Shown: positions 1 through 7,990 of the stretch, one piece after another
Numbering within the stretch: position 1 is the stretch's first letter
How the letters are laid out: every line of letters starts with the position of its first letter
Source of the DNA: an uncultured Muribaculaceae bacterium
GTDB taxonomy: Bacteria > Bacteroidota > Bacteroidia > Bacteroidales > Muribaculaceae
Assembly (NCBI GenBank): GCA_958436175.1
Contig: CAUBJF010000006.1
Location: forward strand, 115,958 to 179,957
DNA length: 64,000 bases
Reading direction: 5' to 3'
Program-made: the position numbers and the translations under genes
Notes under the pieces: model-generated
The model's input: the letters and a program-made list of their open reading frames with translations, nothing else
Databases searched by the model: none
Told to the model about the DNA's origin: nothing

Positions 1-422
1 AGCGAGAATGCCGCATTGCGGCCTGTCGACTCGCTTATATACTGAAAATGATACCGCTCGGGGCCGAAACAGTCCATGACGGCACTTCCGCGACTGGCGG
101 GGGTGCCGTCGCTGCTTCCGGGAGTGAGCCGTTCCTTGATAGTCACATCGAAACCTATGATGCTGACGGCGAGACTGTAGGCCCCGGTGGTACGTACACC
201 CTCGATACCGAAACGGTAGACCTCGACGGCACCATGGTCATTTACGATAACGACGATACCGGCATCAGAAGGCACCGGGTCGATTCCAAGCTCACCGGCG
301 TAGAGGAACGTCCGTGCGGCCCCACGGCGCGAAGGCATAGAACATGCAGCAATCACAGCAGCCGCTATGAAGGCCGTAATGACATAGAATTCGACGGTGG
401 TAAATATACTTAGCAATATCAT
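1..422 (-). CDS. Partial hypothetical membrane-anchored protein (3' end cut by window edge)
   Basis: An uninterrupted minus-strand frame runs from an ATG at 420-422 to the window edge (140 codons, no stop). It begins MILLSIFTTVEFYVITAFIA, a single hydrophobic segment, followed by a small residue-rich stretch with a Cys near residue 31 (IAACSM) that could be a late signal or lipoprotein site. The remainder (VPSDAGIVVIVNDHG, then VEVYRFGIEGVRTTG) looks like beta-rich extracytoplasmic sequence. It lies downstream of yebC behind a hairpin, so it may be its own unit. I do not recognise the family. The plus-strand frame over the same DNA is less convincing. Confidence 0.6.
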   Translation of the reverse strand, partial: MILLSIFTTVEFYVITAFIAAAVIAACSMPSRRGAARTFLYAGELGIDPVPSDAGIVVIVNDHGAVEVYRFGIEGVRTTGAYSLAVSIIGFDVTIKERLTPGSSDGTPASRGSAVMDCFGPERYHFQYISESTGRNAAFS

Positions 423-450
423 TTCAGGATAGAGGAGGGATGATTAGAAA

Positions 451-481
451 GAAAGGCAGCCACATACAGCAGCTGCCTTTC
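451..481 (-). terminator. Hairpin terminator after yebC
   Basis: A perfect 10-bp inverted repeat (GAAAGGCAGC and GCTGCCTTTC, 11-nt loop) lies 25 bp past the yebC stop. On the minus strand it is followed by a short T-rich run. It separates yebC from the partial gene at the window edge. Confidence 0.6.
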
Positions 482-505
482 CCGTATCTGGTTTTCGATA
501 GGATT

Positions 506-1246
506 TTATTCTTCTTCTTCTTCGCGCATGTTGTGGAAGACATTCTGCACATCTTCGTCTTCTTCGAGCTTGTCGAGAAGCTTGTTGATGCTTTCGCGCT
601 GTTCGGGGGTTACGTCCTTGACATCGTTAGGAATACGTACGAATTCCGAGCTGATGATTTCGAAACCGTTGTCTTCGAGGTACTTCTGGATGTTGGAGTA
701 GGATTCGAAGGCACCGTAGAGCACGATCTGTTCGTTTCCTTCCTCGTCTTCGTCGTGGCCGAGGTCGTCGACACCGTAGTCGATAAGTTCGAGTTCGAGG
801 TCGTCGAGGCTTACGCCGTCCTTGGGCTTGATTTTGAAGACACTCTTGTGTTCGAAGAGGAATGTCAGGGAGCCCTGTGTTCCGAGGGAGCCGCCGTGCT
901 TGTTGAAGTACGAACGGACGTTGGCGACGGTACGGGTATTGTTGTCGGTAGCTGCTTCGACGAAGATGGCGATACCGAAGGGACCGTATCCTTCGTAGGA
1001 TATTTCCTTGTAGTCGCCGGCATCCTTGTCGGTGGCCTTCTTTATGGCGCGTTCTACAGTGTCCTTAGGCATGTTTGCAGCCTTGGCGTTCTGCATGAGG
1101 GCGCGAAGACGCGGGTTGGTGTCGGGGTCCGGTCCGCCGGCCTTGGCGGCGATGGTAATTTCCTTACCTATGCGCGTGAACGTACGCGACATGTTGCCCC
1201 AGCGTTTGAGCTTACGGGCTTTACGGTATTCGAATGCTCTTCCCAT
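506..1246 (-). CDS. yebC: YebC/PmpR/TACO1-family protein
   Basis: The 246-aa protein is a full-length member of the YebC/PmpR family, cytoplasmic proteins described as transcriptional regulators and, more recently, as factors that help ribosomes through difficult stretches. The N-terminus MGRAFEYRKARKLKRW is the Bacteroidetes form of the usual MAGHSKW start, followed by the family block GPDPDTNPRLRALMQNAKAA around residues 38-57 and YEGYGPFGIAIFVEAATDN around 84-102. The C-terminus ends in a run of five Glu. It starts 30 bp after pheT on the same strand, so the two are probably co-transcribed. A family assignment is secure; the precise role is not. Confidence 0.93.
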   Translation of the reverse strand: MGRAFEYRKARKLKRWGNMSRTFTRIGKEITIAAKAGGPDPDTNPRLRALMQNAKAANMPKDTVERAIKKATDKDAGDYKEISYEGYGPFGIAIFVEAATDNNTRTVANVRSYFNKHGGSLGTQGSLTFLFEHKSVFKIKPKDGVSLDDLELELIDYGVDDLGHDEDEEGNEQIVLYGAFESYSNIQKYLEDNGFEIISSEFVRIPNDVKDVTPEQRESINKLLDKLEEDEDVQNVFHNMREEEEE

Positions 1247-1276
1247 TGTAGGTATGATGTGTTTGATTGATTATTA

Positions 1277-3748
1277 TTAGCGAAGCTGGGCGTCGAACCT
1301 CTTGCGGAGGTTGTCGATGACCTTACTCATGACTTTGTCGATATATTTGTCCTGGAGGGTCTTTTCGGGATCCTGGAGGGTTATCGAGATAGCGTATGAC
1401 TTCTTCCCGGGCTCGAGATTCTTGCCTTCGTAGACATCGAAGAGCTCGACACTGCGCAGGATTCGGCGTTCGGCATCGCGTACGGCTTCTTCGATTTCGG
1501 CCATGCTGACCTTGTTGTCGATAAGCAGCGAGAGGTCGCGCTTGACGGCCTGTGTCTTTGGCAGCGGTGCGTAGAGGGCGTTCGTACGAGCCGATATGCG
1601 GGATATTGCATCCCAGTCGAGTTCGGCATAGTAGACGGGTACCTTGATATCGCAGCGGTGGCAGAGCTCGGGCGCTACGACTCCTACATTGCCGAGGTTG
1701 ACACCCTTGGCGCTCACGACAGACAGCGACTGGCTGAATATTCCGCCCTGTACATCGGCAGCGACCTTGAAGGTGAACTCGACACCGGCGCGTGCCAGAA
1801 CATTGGCCACGGATGCCTTAAGGTCGTAGAACGTGGCTTCCTCGCTCTGGCGCAGCCAGTTCGAAGAGCGTGTGTTGCCTGTCACCCACATGCCGAGACG
1901 CGAGCCTTCGGAGTACGGTGCGAGCGGCGCGTCGGCGGTGCTTTCTTTATCGGGATTGAGGAAATAGACGTTGCCGAATTCATAGAGGCTCATGTCAGGG
2001 TTGCGGCGGTTGCTGTTGTGGGCAATCGTCTCGAGACCGCCGAAGAGGAGCGTCTGGCGCAGTACGTTAAGATCCTGGCTCAGGGGATTGAGCAGATGGA
2101 TGCAGTGCGATGCCGGGAGGGTGCCGAGTTCGGCATAGTAGTTCTCGGCTGTAAGCGAGTTGTTCAGTATCTCGTTCCAACCGGCACCTGTAAGCTGTTC
2201 GGCGACAGTGCGTCGCAGGTCGTCGGCGGCATCGACGGGAGTCTTGAACGACAGGCAGGCATGGAGCTCGTCGCTCATTGCGATGTTGTTATAGCCGTAG
2301 ATACGGAGCACATCCTCTATTACATCGCAAGGACGGCGTACGTCGACACGGTATGTCGGCACGTCGAGGCTGAGAGTGCCGTCGTTCTCCTTGGTTGCCA
2401 CCTCGAGCGATTCGAGGATGGAGATGATTGTATCGTGGGGGATGGGACGGCCTATCAGCTTATCGAAGTCGTCGAAGGAGGTCTCGACGTGATAGGGTGC
2501 GACGGTTTCGGGATAGATATCGACCACATGGCCTACGATCTCTCCTCCCGCCAGCTCCTTGACGAGCATTGCGGCGAGCTTGAGGGCGTAGAGGCAGCCG
2601 TTGGGGTCGACACCGCGCTCATAGCGGAAGGAGGCATCGGTGCTGAGACCGTGGCGACGTGCCGTGCGGCGCACGGAGCTTGCATTGAAGCATGCACTTT
2701 CGATGAAGATGTCGGTCGTCGTGTCCTTCACGCCTGAATCAAGGCCGCCGAAGACACCGGCAATACATTTCTCTTCCGTGTCGTCGCAGATCATGAGATC
2801 GGCGGCGGACAGTGTGCGTTCGACACCGTCGAGAGTTACGAACTTGTCGCCCTCGACAGCGCGGCGGACAACAATCTTACCTCCATGCAGCTTCGAAAGG
2901 TCGAAGCAATGGAGCGGCTGCCCAATGGCGTGCAGGATATAGTTGGTGATATCGACAACATTGTTGATGGGATGCATGCCGATAGCAGTCAGCTTGTTGC
3001 GAAGCCATTCGGGGCTTTCGGCAACCTTCACGCCACGGATGGTAGCACCGCAGTAGCGTACGCAGCCTTCGTTGTCGCGCACTTCGACATCGACACCGGC
3101 AGTCTCGGGTTTGTCGACAGCGAAGCTCTCGACAGAGGGCTTGTGGGCGCGGACAGTGTTCTTATGGCAGCTAAGCCATGCGGCAAGGTCGCGGGCAACG
3201 CCGTAGTGCGAGGCGGCATCGATACGGTTGGGGGTGAGGTCCACTTCGAGAACATAGTCGTCCTCGATATGGAAATATTCTGCGGCGGGATGTCCGATGA
3301 GGGCATCAGCCTCGGCAGGGAGAACCATGATGCCGTCGTGCGAGGTTCCGACACCGATTTCGTCCTCGGCACATATCATGCCGAAGGATTCGACACCACG
3401 TATCTTGGATTTCTTGATCTTGAACTCGTTACCCTCGTGGTCGTAGAGCGTCGTGCCGACAGTGGCGACAACGACAGTCTGTCCGGCTGCAACGTTGGGA
3501 GCGCCGCATACAATCTGTACGGGGCCTTCGCCAAGGTCGACCGTTGTGATATGGAGATGGTCGCTGTCGGGATGTTCGACGCAGGTGAGAACCTTGCCGA
3601 CGACGATGCCGCGGAGACCTCCGCGTATGGTTTCAATTTTCTCGATACCACCGGTCTCGAGTCCTATCGACGTAAGGGCGACCGACAGCTCCTCGGGCGT
3701 CATGTCGAAATCGACATACTCTTTGAGCCACTTATAGGATATGTTCAT
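1277..3748 (-). CDS. pheT: Phenylalanine--tRNA ligase beta subunit
   Basis: PheT pairs with PheS to charge tRNA-Phe in the cytoplasm. The 823-aa length is normal for the bacterial long form. The start MNISYKWLKEYVDFD is canonical. A tRNA-binding OB domain covers about residues 42-150 (VVGKVLTCVEHPDSDHLHI), the B3/B4 editing core and B5 domain follow (about 210-480; VDLTPNRIDAASHYGVARDL lies before them), and the C-terminal anticodon-binding FDX-ACB domain is about 730-823 (KTQAVKRDLSLLIDNKV). No pheS is next to it, so the alpha subunit must be encoded elsewhere. A Bacteroidetes promoter lies upstream at 3805-3836. Confidence 0.97.
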   Translation of the reverse strand: MNISYKWLKEYVDFDMTPEELSVALTSIGLETGGIEKIETIRGGLRGIVVGKVLTCVEHPDSDHLHITTVDLGEGPVQIVCGAPNVAAGQTVVVATVGTTLYDHEGNEFKIKKSKIRGVESFGMICAEDEIGVGTSHDGIMVLPAEADALIGHPAAEYFHIEDDYVLEVDLTPNRIDAASHYGVARDLAAWLSCHKNTVRAHKPSVESFAVDKPETAGVDVEVRDNEGCVRYCGATIRGVKVAESPEWLRNKLTAIGMHPINNVVDITNYILHAIGQPLHCFDLSKLHGGKIVVRRAVEGDKFVTLDGVERTLSAADLMICDDTEEKCIAGVFGGLDSGVKDTTTDIFIESACFNASSVRRTARRHGLSTDASFRYERGVDPNGCLYALKLAAMLVKELAGGEIVGHVVDIYPETVAPYHVETSFDDFDKLIGRPIPHDTIISILESLEVATKENDGTLSLDVPTYRVDVRRPCDVIEDVLRIYGYNNIAMSDELHACLSFKTPVDAADDLRRTVAEQLTGAGWNEILNNSLTAENYYAELGTLPASHCIHLLNPLSQDLNVLRQTLLFGGLETIAHNSNRRNPDMSLYEFGNVYFLNPDKESTADAPLAPYSEGSRLGMWVTGNTRSSNWLRQSEEATFYDLKASVANVLARAGVEFTFKVAADVQGGIFSQSLSVVSAKGVNLGNVGVVAPELCHRCDIKVPVYYAELDWDAISRISARTNALYAPLPKTQAVKRDLSLLIDNKVSMAEIEEAVRDAERRILRSVELFDVYEGKNLEPGKKSYAISITLQDPEKTLQDKYIDKVMSKVIDNLRKRFDAQLR

Positions 3749-3804
3749 ATCGTAATTTTTATGCTATTTGAAGGTAGGTAGGCGCTTATATGCCTTTCAA
3801 ACTG

Positions 3805-3836
3805 CAAAATTAGCTCTTTTCCCCCGAAAAAACAAT
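3805..3836 (-). promoter_or_regulatory. Bacteroidetes-type promoter of pheT-yebC
   Basis: On the minus strand ATTG (3833-3836) is followed after exactly 20 bp by TAATTTTG (3805-3812). This fits the Bacteroidetes -33/-7 consensus and leaves about 55 bp of leader before pheT. Confidence 0.7.
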
Positions 3837-3896
3837 ATCTCGGGCGCGCTCCGCGTTTCATTGGCCCAAAAACGATTATGAGCCGGATTATTTTGC

Positions 3897-3904
3897 TAAT
3901 TTTG
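3897..3904 (+). promoter_or_regulatory. -7 box of the aldo/keto reductase gene
   Basis: TAATTTTG matches the -7 consensus TAnnTTTG 23 bp before the ATG. No good -33 TTTG is seen at the expected distance. Confidence 0.45.
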
Positions 3905-3927
3905 TAGCATATAATGAATTCATACAG

Positions 3928-4929
3928 ATGATCAACCCTGTTTATTCTCCCCGTGAGGAAAGATACGACGGCGAAATGAAGTACCGCCGTTGCGGCATGA
4001 GCGGCGTACTGCTGCCCGAAATATCACTCGGCCTATGGCATAACTTCGGCGATGTCAATACTTTCGGCAACAGTCTGGCGATGGCCCACCATGCCTTCGA
4101 CCACGGCATCACGCATTTCGACCTTGCCAACAACTACGGGCCGTCCTATGGCTCGGCAGAAGAGACTTTCGGGCAGATCATGAAGAAATCCTTCATGCCA
4201 TTCCGCGACGAACTTTTCATATCGACCAAAGCCGGCTACGACATGTGGCCGGGACCCTACGGCAACTGGGGTTCGCGCAAGCATCTTTTCAGCAGCCTCG
4301 ACCAGAGCCTGCGTCGCATGAACCTCGAATATGTCGATATCTTCTACAGCCACCGCTACGACCCCTCGACACCTCTCGAAGAAACCATGCAGGCGCTGGT
4401 CGATATCGTTCGACGTGGCAAAGCTCTCTATGTCGGCATCTCCAAATATCCGGCCGACAAGGCACAGGAAGCCTACGACTACCTCGCTGCCCGCGACGTA
4501 CACTGCCTTCTCTACCAAGGCCGATACAATATGCTGAACCGCGAGCCTGAAAGCCAGGGCATCCTCGCCCAGGCCAAGGAGAACGGCACGGGATTCATCG
4601 CTTTTTCGCCTTTGGCACAGGGGCTGCTCTCAGGACGCTATCTCAAGGGCATCCCCGAGGACTCGCGCATGGCGAAAAACCATTTCCTCAAAAAGGAAGT
4701 GCTCACCGACGACCTCCTCACCAAGCTCCGCACTCTCAACGAAGTAGCTGCCGGACGCGGCCAGAGTCTTGCCGAAATGTCGCTCGCATGGCTGCTCAAG
4801 GACGACAATGTAACCTCCGTCATTATCGGCGCAAGCTCCGTAGCCCAGCTCGACGACAACCTTAAAGCCGTCGGCAACACGACCTTCTCGACAGAAGAGC
4901 TATCCATCATCAAAGGAATATTAGGATAA
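3928..4929 (+). CDS. Aldo/keto reductase, YghZ/Gpr-like
   Basis: This 333-aa cytoplasmic NADPH-dependent oxidoreductase resembles E. coli YghZ (L-glyceraldehyde 3-phosphate reductase) and beta-subunit-like AKRs. The catalytic tetrad is visible: Asp65 and Tyr70 (HFDLANNYGP), Lys101 (ISTKAGYD) and His142 (FYSHRYDP). The cofactor-binding end carries SVIIGASSVAQLDDNLKA near residues 292-309. The YghZ-specific motif MWPGPYGNWGSRKHL (106-120) supports that subgroup. The next gene begins 4 bp after its stop, which suggests translational coupling. The physiological substrate cannot be read from sequence. Confidence 0.92.
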   Translation: MINPVYSPREERYDGEMKYRRCGMSGVLLPEISLGLWHNFGDVNTFGNSLAMAHHAFDHGITHFDLANNYGPSYGSAEETFGQIMKKSFMPFRDELFISTKAGYDMWPGPYGNWGSRKHLFSSLDQSLRRMNLEYVDIFYSHRYDPSTPLEETMQALVDIVRRGKALYVGISKYPADKAQEAYDYLAARDVHCLLYQGRYNMLNREPESQGILAQAKENGTGFIAFSPLAQGLLSGRYLKGIPEDSRMAKNHFLKKEVLTDDLLTKLRTLNEVAAGRGQSLAEMSLAWLLKDDNVTSVIIGASSVAQLDDNLKAVGNTTFSTEELSIIKGILG

Positions 4930-4933
4930 AAGG

Positions 4934-5434
4934 ATGGCCGACAACTATCTGGAGAGGAAGATGGAGGAACACCTCAGCGGCGGAACGACGGTGCGCCGCA
5001 GCGAGTCCATGCGTTCAGGGGTGATACAGCCGGGGCTACACTTGGCGTTTCCCAAGATGTGGCTCATTGTGTTTGCCGACACAGCCGATGATGCCGAGCC
5101 TTACGTGGCCGAACTTCGCAACGCCGGTATAAACGTTGCCCTAAGCTTCGTCTCCGGAGGCACAAAGGCCGCTAAACTCTCACAGAAATACGGGGCGAGG
5201 CTCTATCCGGACAAGTGCGAGGTCGACCGCATGACAGCCGACCTCGCCCACAACCGCGTCCGGGCGGAATATATCCTCGATCTCCGTGCCGAAGATATTC
5301 TCTGCGGCACGGCTGTCCGACTCTCCGAACAGGCAAAGAACCTCCCTCCGGAAACCGTCGCCCGTGCCTTCCTCTTCTACATCCACCCCTCCAACACAGC
5401 CCTCCAAGCCCACCAAAACCTCTTCGACTTCTGA
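4934..5434 (+). CDS. Hypothetical protein coupled to aldo/keto reductase
   Basis: A 166-aa soluble protein with no signal peptide or membrane segment. The N-terminus (MADNYLERKMEEHLSGG) is helical and charged. Residues 42-110 alternate hydrophobic strands with helices (MWLIVFADTADDAEPYVAEL, then INVALSFVSGGTKAAKLSQK), like a partial Rossmann or NAD-binding fold, but no GxGxxG motif is present. The 4-bp gap to the upstream reductase suggests they are made together. I do not recognise the family. It could be a reduced relative of a short-chain dehydrogenase or a partner of the reductase; this is inference. Confidence 0.7.
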   Translation: MADNYLERKMEEHLSGGTTVRRSESMRSGVIQPGLHLAFPKMWLIVFADTADDAEPYVAELRNAGINVALSFVSGGTKAAKLSQKYGARLYPDKCEVDRMTADLAHNRVRAEYILDLRAEDILCGTAVRLSEQAKNLPPETVARAFLFYIHPSNTALQAHQNLFDF

Positions 5435-5460
5435 TGTCGTCAGTCTTTATAATACATCTA

Positions 5461-5492
5461 CTTGGATAATTCGTTATAATGTTGTAAATTCG
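5461..5492 (+). promoter_or_regulatory. Probable promoter of the GNAT toxin-antitoxin-like pair
   Basis: CTTG (5461-5464), a 20-bp spacer and TAAATTCG (5485-5492) match the Bacteroidetes promoter with one mismatch in each box. The surrounding 80 bp are strongly AT-rich compared with both flanks. Confidence 0.4.
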
Positions 5493-5514
5493 CACTTTAT
5501 AAACAGTATCCGAT

Positions 5515-5700
5515 ATGGCAATGACAATCAACTCCTCACCTGTGCTTACCGGCGAATCTGCAAAAGCTTTCTTAGAAGAAGCCGAGAGAAACGGCAAATT
5601 GCCGACCCCTCGCTTGACGCCCGAACGCGAAGAGCAGATAGCTGAATTTTTAAGAAAATCGCGCGAGTTCGTCTTTCCACCCAAGGATAAGGAAGAATGA
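5515..5700 (+). CDS. Small protein, candidate antitoxin to the adjacent GNAT enzyme
   Basis: This 61-aa acidic/basic-alternating protein begins MAMTINSSPVLTGESAKAFL and contains a helical stretch (SAKAFLEEAERNGK, then PEREEQIAEFLRKSREF). Its stop overlaps the start of the acetyltransferase gene by 4 bp (ATGA), the arrangement typical of antitoxin-toxin operons. A ribbon-helix-helix fold, usual for antitoxins of TacT-like toxins, is not obvious. The assignment rests on size, position and overlap. It could instead be a small accessory protein of unknown function. Confidence 0.6.
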   Translation: MAMTINSSPVLTGESAKAFLEEAERNGKLPTPRLTPEREEQIAEFLRKSREFVFPPKDKEE

Positions 5701-6302
5701 GCTCGGATAATTTTATACTCGAACGGGATTCTGTGATGCGGCCATATACGGCTGATGTCGCAGCTTATTGTACGCCTTTTTGCTGCGAAGACAGCGACCT
5801 TGACGATTTCTTTTCAAAAGATGCTTTTCTCTATGAAACTGAACTACTTGGAAAGACTTATGCCTGGATAAACGTGGCAGATCCCTCGAAGATTTTAGGA
5901 CTGGTTACATTGGCTAACGATAGTGTCAAAGCTCAGTTTATAACCAATTCAGCACGAAACCGTCTACAGCGAAGTATTACAAACGCTAAACGAGGGATGA
6001 ATTATCCCGCAGTACTTATCGGACGCTTAGGTGTTTCTTCCGAGTACCGAGGCAAAGGTCTCAATATAGGGAGTCAGATTCTTGATTTTCTCAAAGGCTG
6101 GTTTCGTTCTTTCGACAATAAAACCGGATGTCGTTTTATTGTTGTCGATGCTTACAACAATCCGCAAACACTCCATTTCTACGAGAAGAACGGATTCAAG
6201 CTTCTGTATAAAACAGAGCAGGAAGAGCGAGCTTTTCTGGAATTAAATCCCCAGGAGCCCCTGGAAACCCGTTTTATGTTCTTCGACTTGAAACTCAAAT
6301 AA
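5697..6302 (+). CDS. GNAT-family N-acetyltransferase, TacT-like toxin candidate
   Basis: The 201-aa protein has the GNAT acetyl-CoA-binding block VSSEYRGKGLNIGSQILDF (near residues 108-126) and the terminal motif NPQTLHFYEKNGFK (about 155-168). The N-terminal CEDSDLDDFFSKDAFLYE and the central ILGLVTLAND and PAVLIGRLGV segments follow the layout of GNAT toxins such as TacT/AtaT, which acetylate charged aminoacyl-tRNAs. It overlaps the small upstream gene by 4 bp. The base composition is more AT-rich than the flanking genes, which fits horizontal acquisition. An ordinary small-molecule or protein acetyltransferase remains possible. Confidence 0.75.
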   Translation: MSSDNFILERDSVMRPYTADVAAYCTPFCCEDSDLDDFFSKDAFLYETELLGKTYAWINVADPSKILGLVTLANDSVKAQFITNSARNRLQRSITNAKRGMNYPAVLIGRLGVSSEYRGKGLNIGSQILDFLKGWFRSFDNKTGCRFIVVDAYNNPQTLHFYEKNGFKLLYKTEQEERAFLELNPQEPLETRFMFFDLKLK

Positions 6303-6384
6303 TTGATGGTAGGCATTCAATAGCTTTTGACCCATTGCACCGGGAATTTCCGGGTGTTTGGGCTGGGGTATCGGCTTTTTTGTG

Positions 6385-6392
6385 TAATTTTG
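6385..6392 (+). promoter_or_regulatory. -7 box of panB
   Basis: TAATTTTG lies 28 bp before the panB ATG. A TTTG at 6357-6360 is upstream, but the 24-bp spacing is longer than the usual 19-21. Confidence 0.45.
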
Positions 6393-6420
6393 CGGACTTG
6401 AATATTCATCAATACTCGAA

Positions 6421-7242
6421 ATGTCAACAAACACAGTAGACAACCAACGCAAAGTAACAACTTCGCGTCTTGCCGAGATGAAGCAGAGAGGCGAGAAAAT
6501 CGCCATGCTCACCGCCTACGACTACTCGATGGCGAAGCTCATCGATGAAGCAGGCATCGATGTAATTCTCGTCGGCGACTCCGCCTCGAACGTTATGGCA
6601 GGCAATATGACGACCCTGCCTATCACCCTCGACCAGATGATCTATCACGCCAAGAGCGTAATCAAAGGCACAAAACGCGCTCTCGTAGTCTGCGATATGC
6701 CTTTCGGTACATATCAGGGCAATTCCAAGGAAGCACTCGCGTCGGCAATACGCATCATGAAGGAAAGCCACGCCGAAGCTGTCAAGATGGAAGGCGGTTC
6801 CGAAATCCGCGAATCTATCGAACGTATCCTTTGTGCCGGTATCCCCGTGATGGGACATCTCGGCCTCACTCCCCAGTCTATCAATAAATTCGGCACCTAT
6901 GCCGTACGTGCCAAAGAAGAAGCCGAAGCTGAAAAGCTCATCGCCGACGCTAAGATGCTCGAAGAGATAGGTTGCTTCGCCCTCGTGCTCGAAAAGATTC
7001 CAGCCCAGCTCGCCACACGCGTAGCTCAGGAAATCTCGATCCCTGTCATCGGCATCGGTGCCGGTGGCGGTGTCGACGGCCAGGTGCTCGTCATGCACGA
7101 TATGCTCGGCATCAACAAAGGCTTCTCGCCCAAGTTCCTTCGCCGCTATGCCGACCTCTCGACCATCATCAACGAAGCCATAAGTCACTACATCGACGAT
7201 GTGAAGACTTCCGACTTTCCCAACGAGACTGAGCAGTACTAA
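6421..7242 (+). CDS. panB: 3-methyl-2-oxobutanoate hydroxymethyltransferase
   Basis: PanB transfers a hydroxymethyl group from 5,10-methylene-THF to alpha-ketoisovalerate, the first committed step to pantothenate and coenzyme A. The 273-aa length is typical. The family blocks are clear: AMLTAYDYSMAKLIDEAGID (residues 28-47), VGDSASNVMAG with the metal-binding Asp, VVCDMPFGTYQ, KMEGG, GIPVMGHLGLTPQS and GIGAGGGVDGQVLVMHDMLG. The ComF-type gene follows after 25 bp and is probably in the same transcript. Other pantothenate genes are not in the window. Confidence 0.97.
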   Translation: MSTNTVDNQRKVTTSRLAEMKQRGEKIAMLTAYDYSMAKLIDEAGIDVILVGDSASNVMAGNMTTLPITLDQMIYHAKSVIKGTKRALVVCDMPFGTYQGNSKEALASAIRIMKESHAEAVKMEGGSEIRESIERILCAGIPVMGHLGLTPQSINKFGTYAVRAKEEAEAEKLIADAKMLEEIGCFALVLEKIPAQLATRVAQEISIPVIGIGAGGGVDGQVLVMHDMLGINKGFSPKFLRRYADLSTIINEAISHYIDDVKTSDFPNETEQY

Positions 7243-7267
7243 GCTGACACCCAACACATAAAGCCGC

Positions 7268-7990
7268 ATGCTGCGACGCTTTTTCAAAGATATCATGTCC
7301 GCAGGAGCCGACCTTGTCGCTCCGCGGACATGTTGTTGTTGCGGCCGAAGACTGCATGACGACGAAGCCGCGATATGCACCGTCTGCAACCTTGCACTGC
7401 CCCGAGCCGGCATCCGTTCCGGCCGGAACAGCCGCATAGCATCTATCCTCTCCAACGCCGTAGCGCCGACAGGCGTCACCGCCGCATGGTTCCACTACGA
7501 CCCGGCATCGCCATATGCCGATATCATCCGTAAGGCCAAGTATGCCGACCGTCCTCTGCTCGCCCGCGAGGCAGGACGTACTTTTGCCAAAGAACTTGTC
7601 AGCGACATGCCGGGCATCATCGACGATATCGACGTGCTTCTTCCCGTGCCCATGCACATCAGCAAACAGATACGGCGCGGCTACAACCAGAGCATTGAAA
7701 TAGCGCAGGGCATCTCCGAAGTCACGGGCATACCTGTCGGCGACAACCTCGTGGCCCGCAGAAGCCATGCCACACAGACACGGCGCACACTCGAGGCGCG
7801 GCGCAAAAACATATCGGGAATATTCGAATGCAGGCAGCCCGAAGAGCTCGCCGGGCTCGATATCGTCCTCGTCGACGATGTAATAACCTCAGGGGCAACT
7901 ATTTCGGAATGTGCCTTGGCAATAGGCCGCTCCGGAGCGCGCCCGGACTCTATAGGAGCCTTAGCACTCGGAATCGCCGCCGGATGCTAA
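7268..7990 (+). CDS. ComF-family phosphoribosyltransferase-like protein
   Basis: This 240-aa protein has the two parts of the ComF family: an N-terminal zinc-ribbon (TCCCCGRR, then ICTVCN, about residues 21-43) and a C-terminal phosphoribosyltransferase domain with the PRPP loop VLVDDVITSGAT (about 200-211). ComF proteins support DNA uptake in naturally competent bacteria, but the family is widespread and the role in Bacteroidales is unproven. Its last 30 bp overlap the end of the convergent O-methyltransferase gene. Confidence 0.9.
   Translation: MLRRFFKDIMSAGADLVAPRTCCCCGRRLHDDEAAICTVCNLALPRAGIRSGRNSRIASILSNAVAPTGVTAAWFHYDPASPYADIIRKAKYADRPLLAREAGRTFAKELVSDMPGIIDDIDVLLPVPMHISKQIRRGYNQSIEIAQGISEVTGIPVGDNLVARRSHATQTRRTLEARRKNISGIFECRQPEELAGLDIVLVDDVITSGATISECALAIGRSGARPDSIGALALGIAAGC

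Noticed and set aside
440..1270. 276-aa plus-strand frame opposite yebC
   Set aside because: It is the reverse frame of a well-conserved gene, and its Val/Phe/Asp-rich sequence reflects codon bias of yebC.
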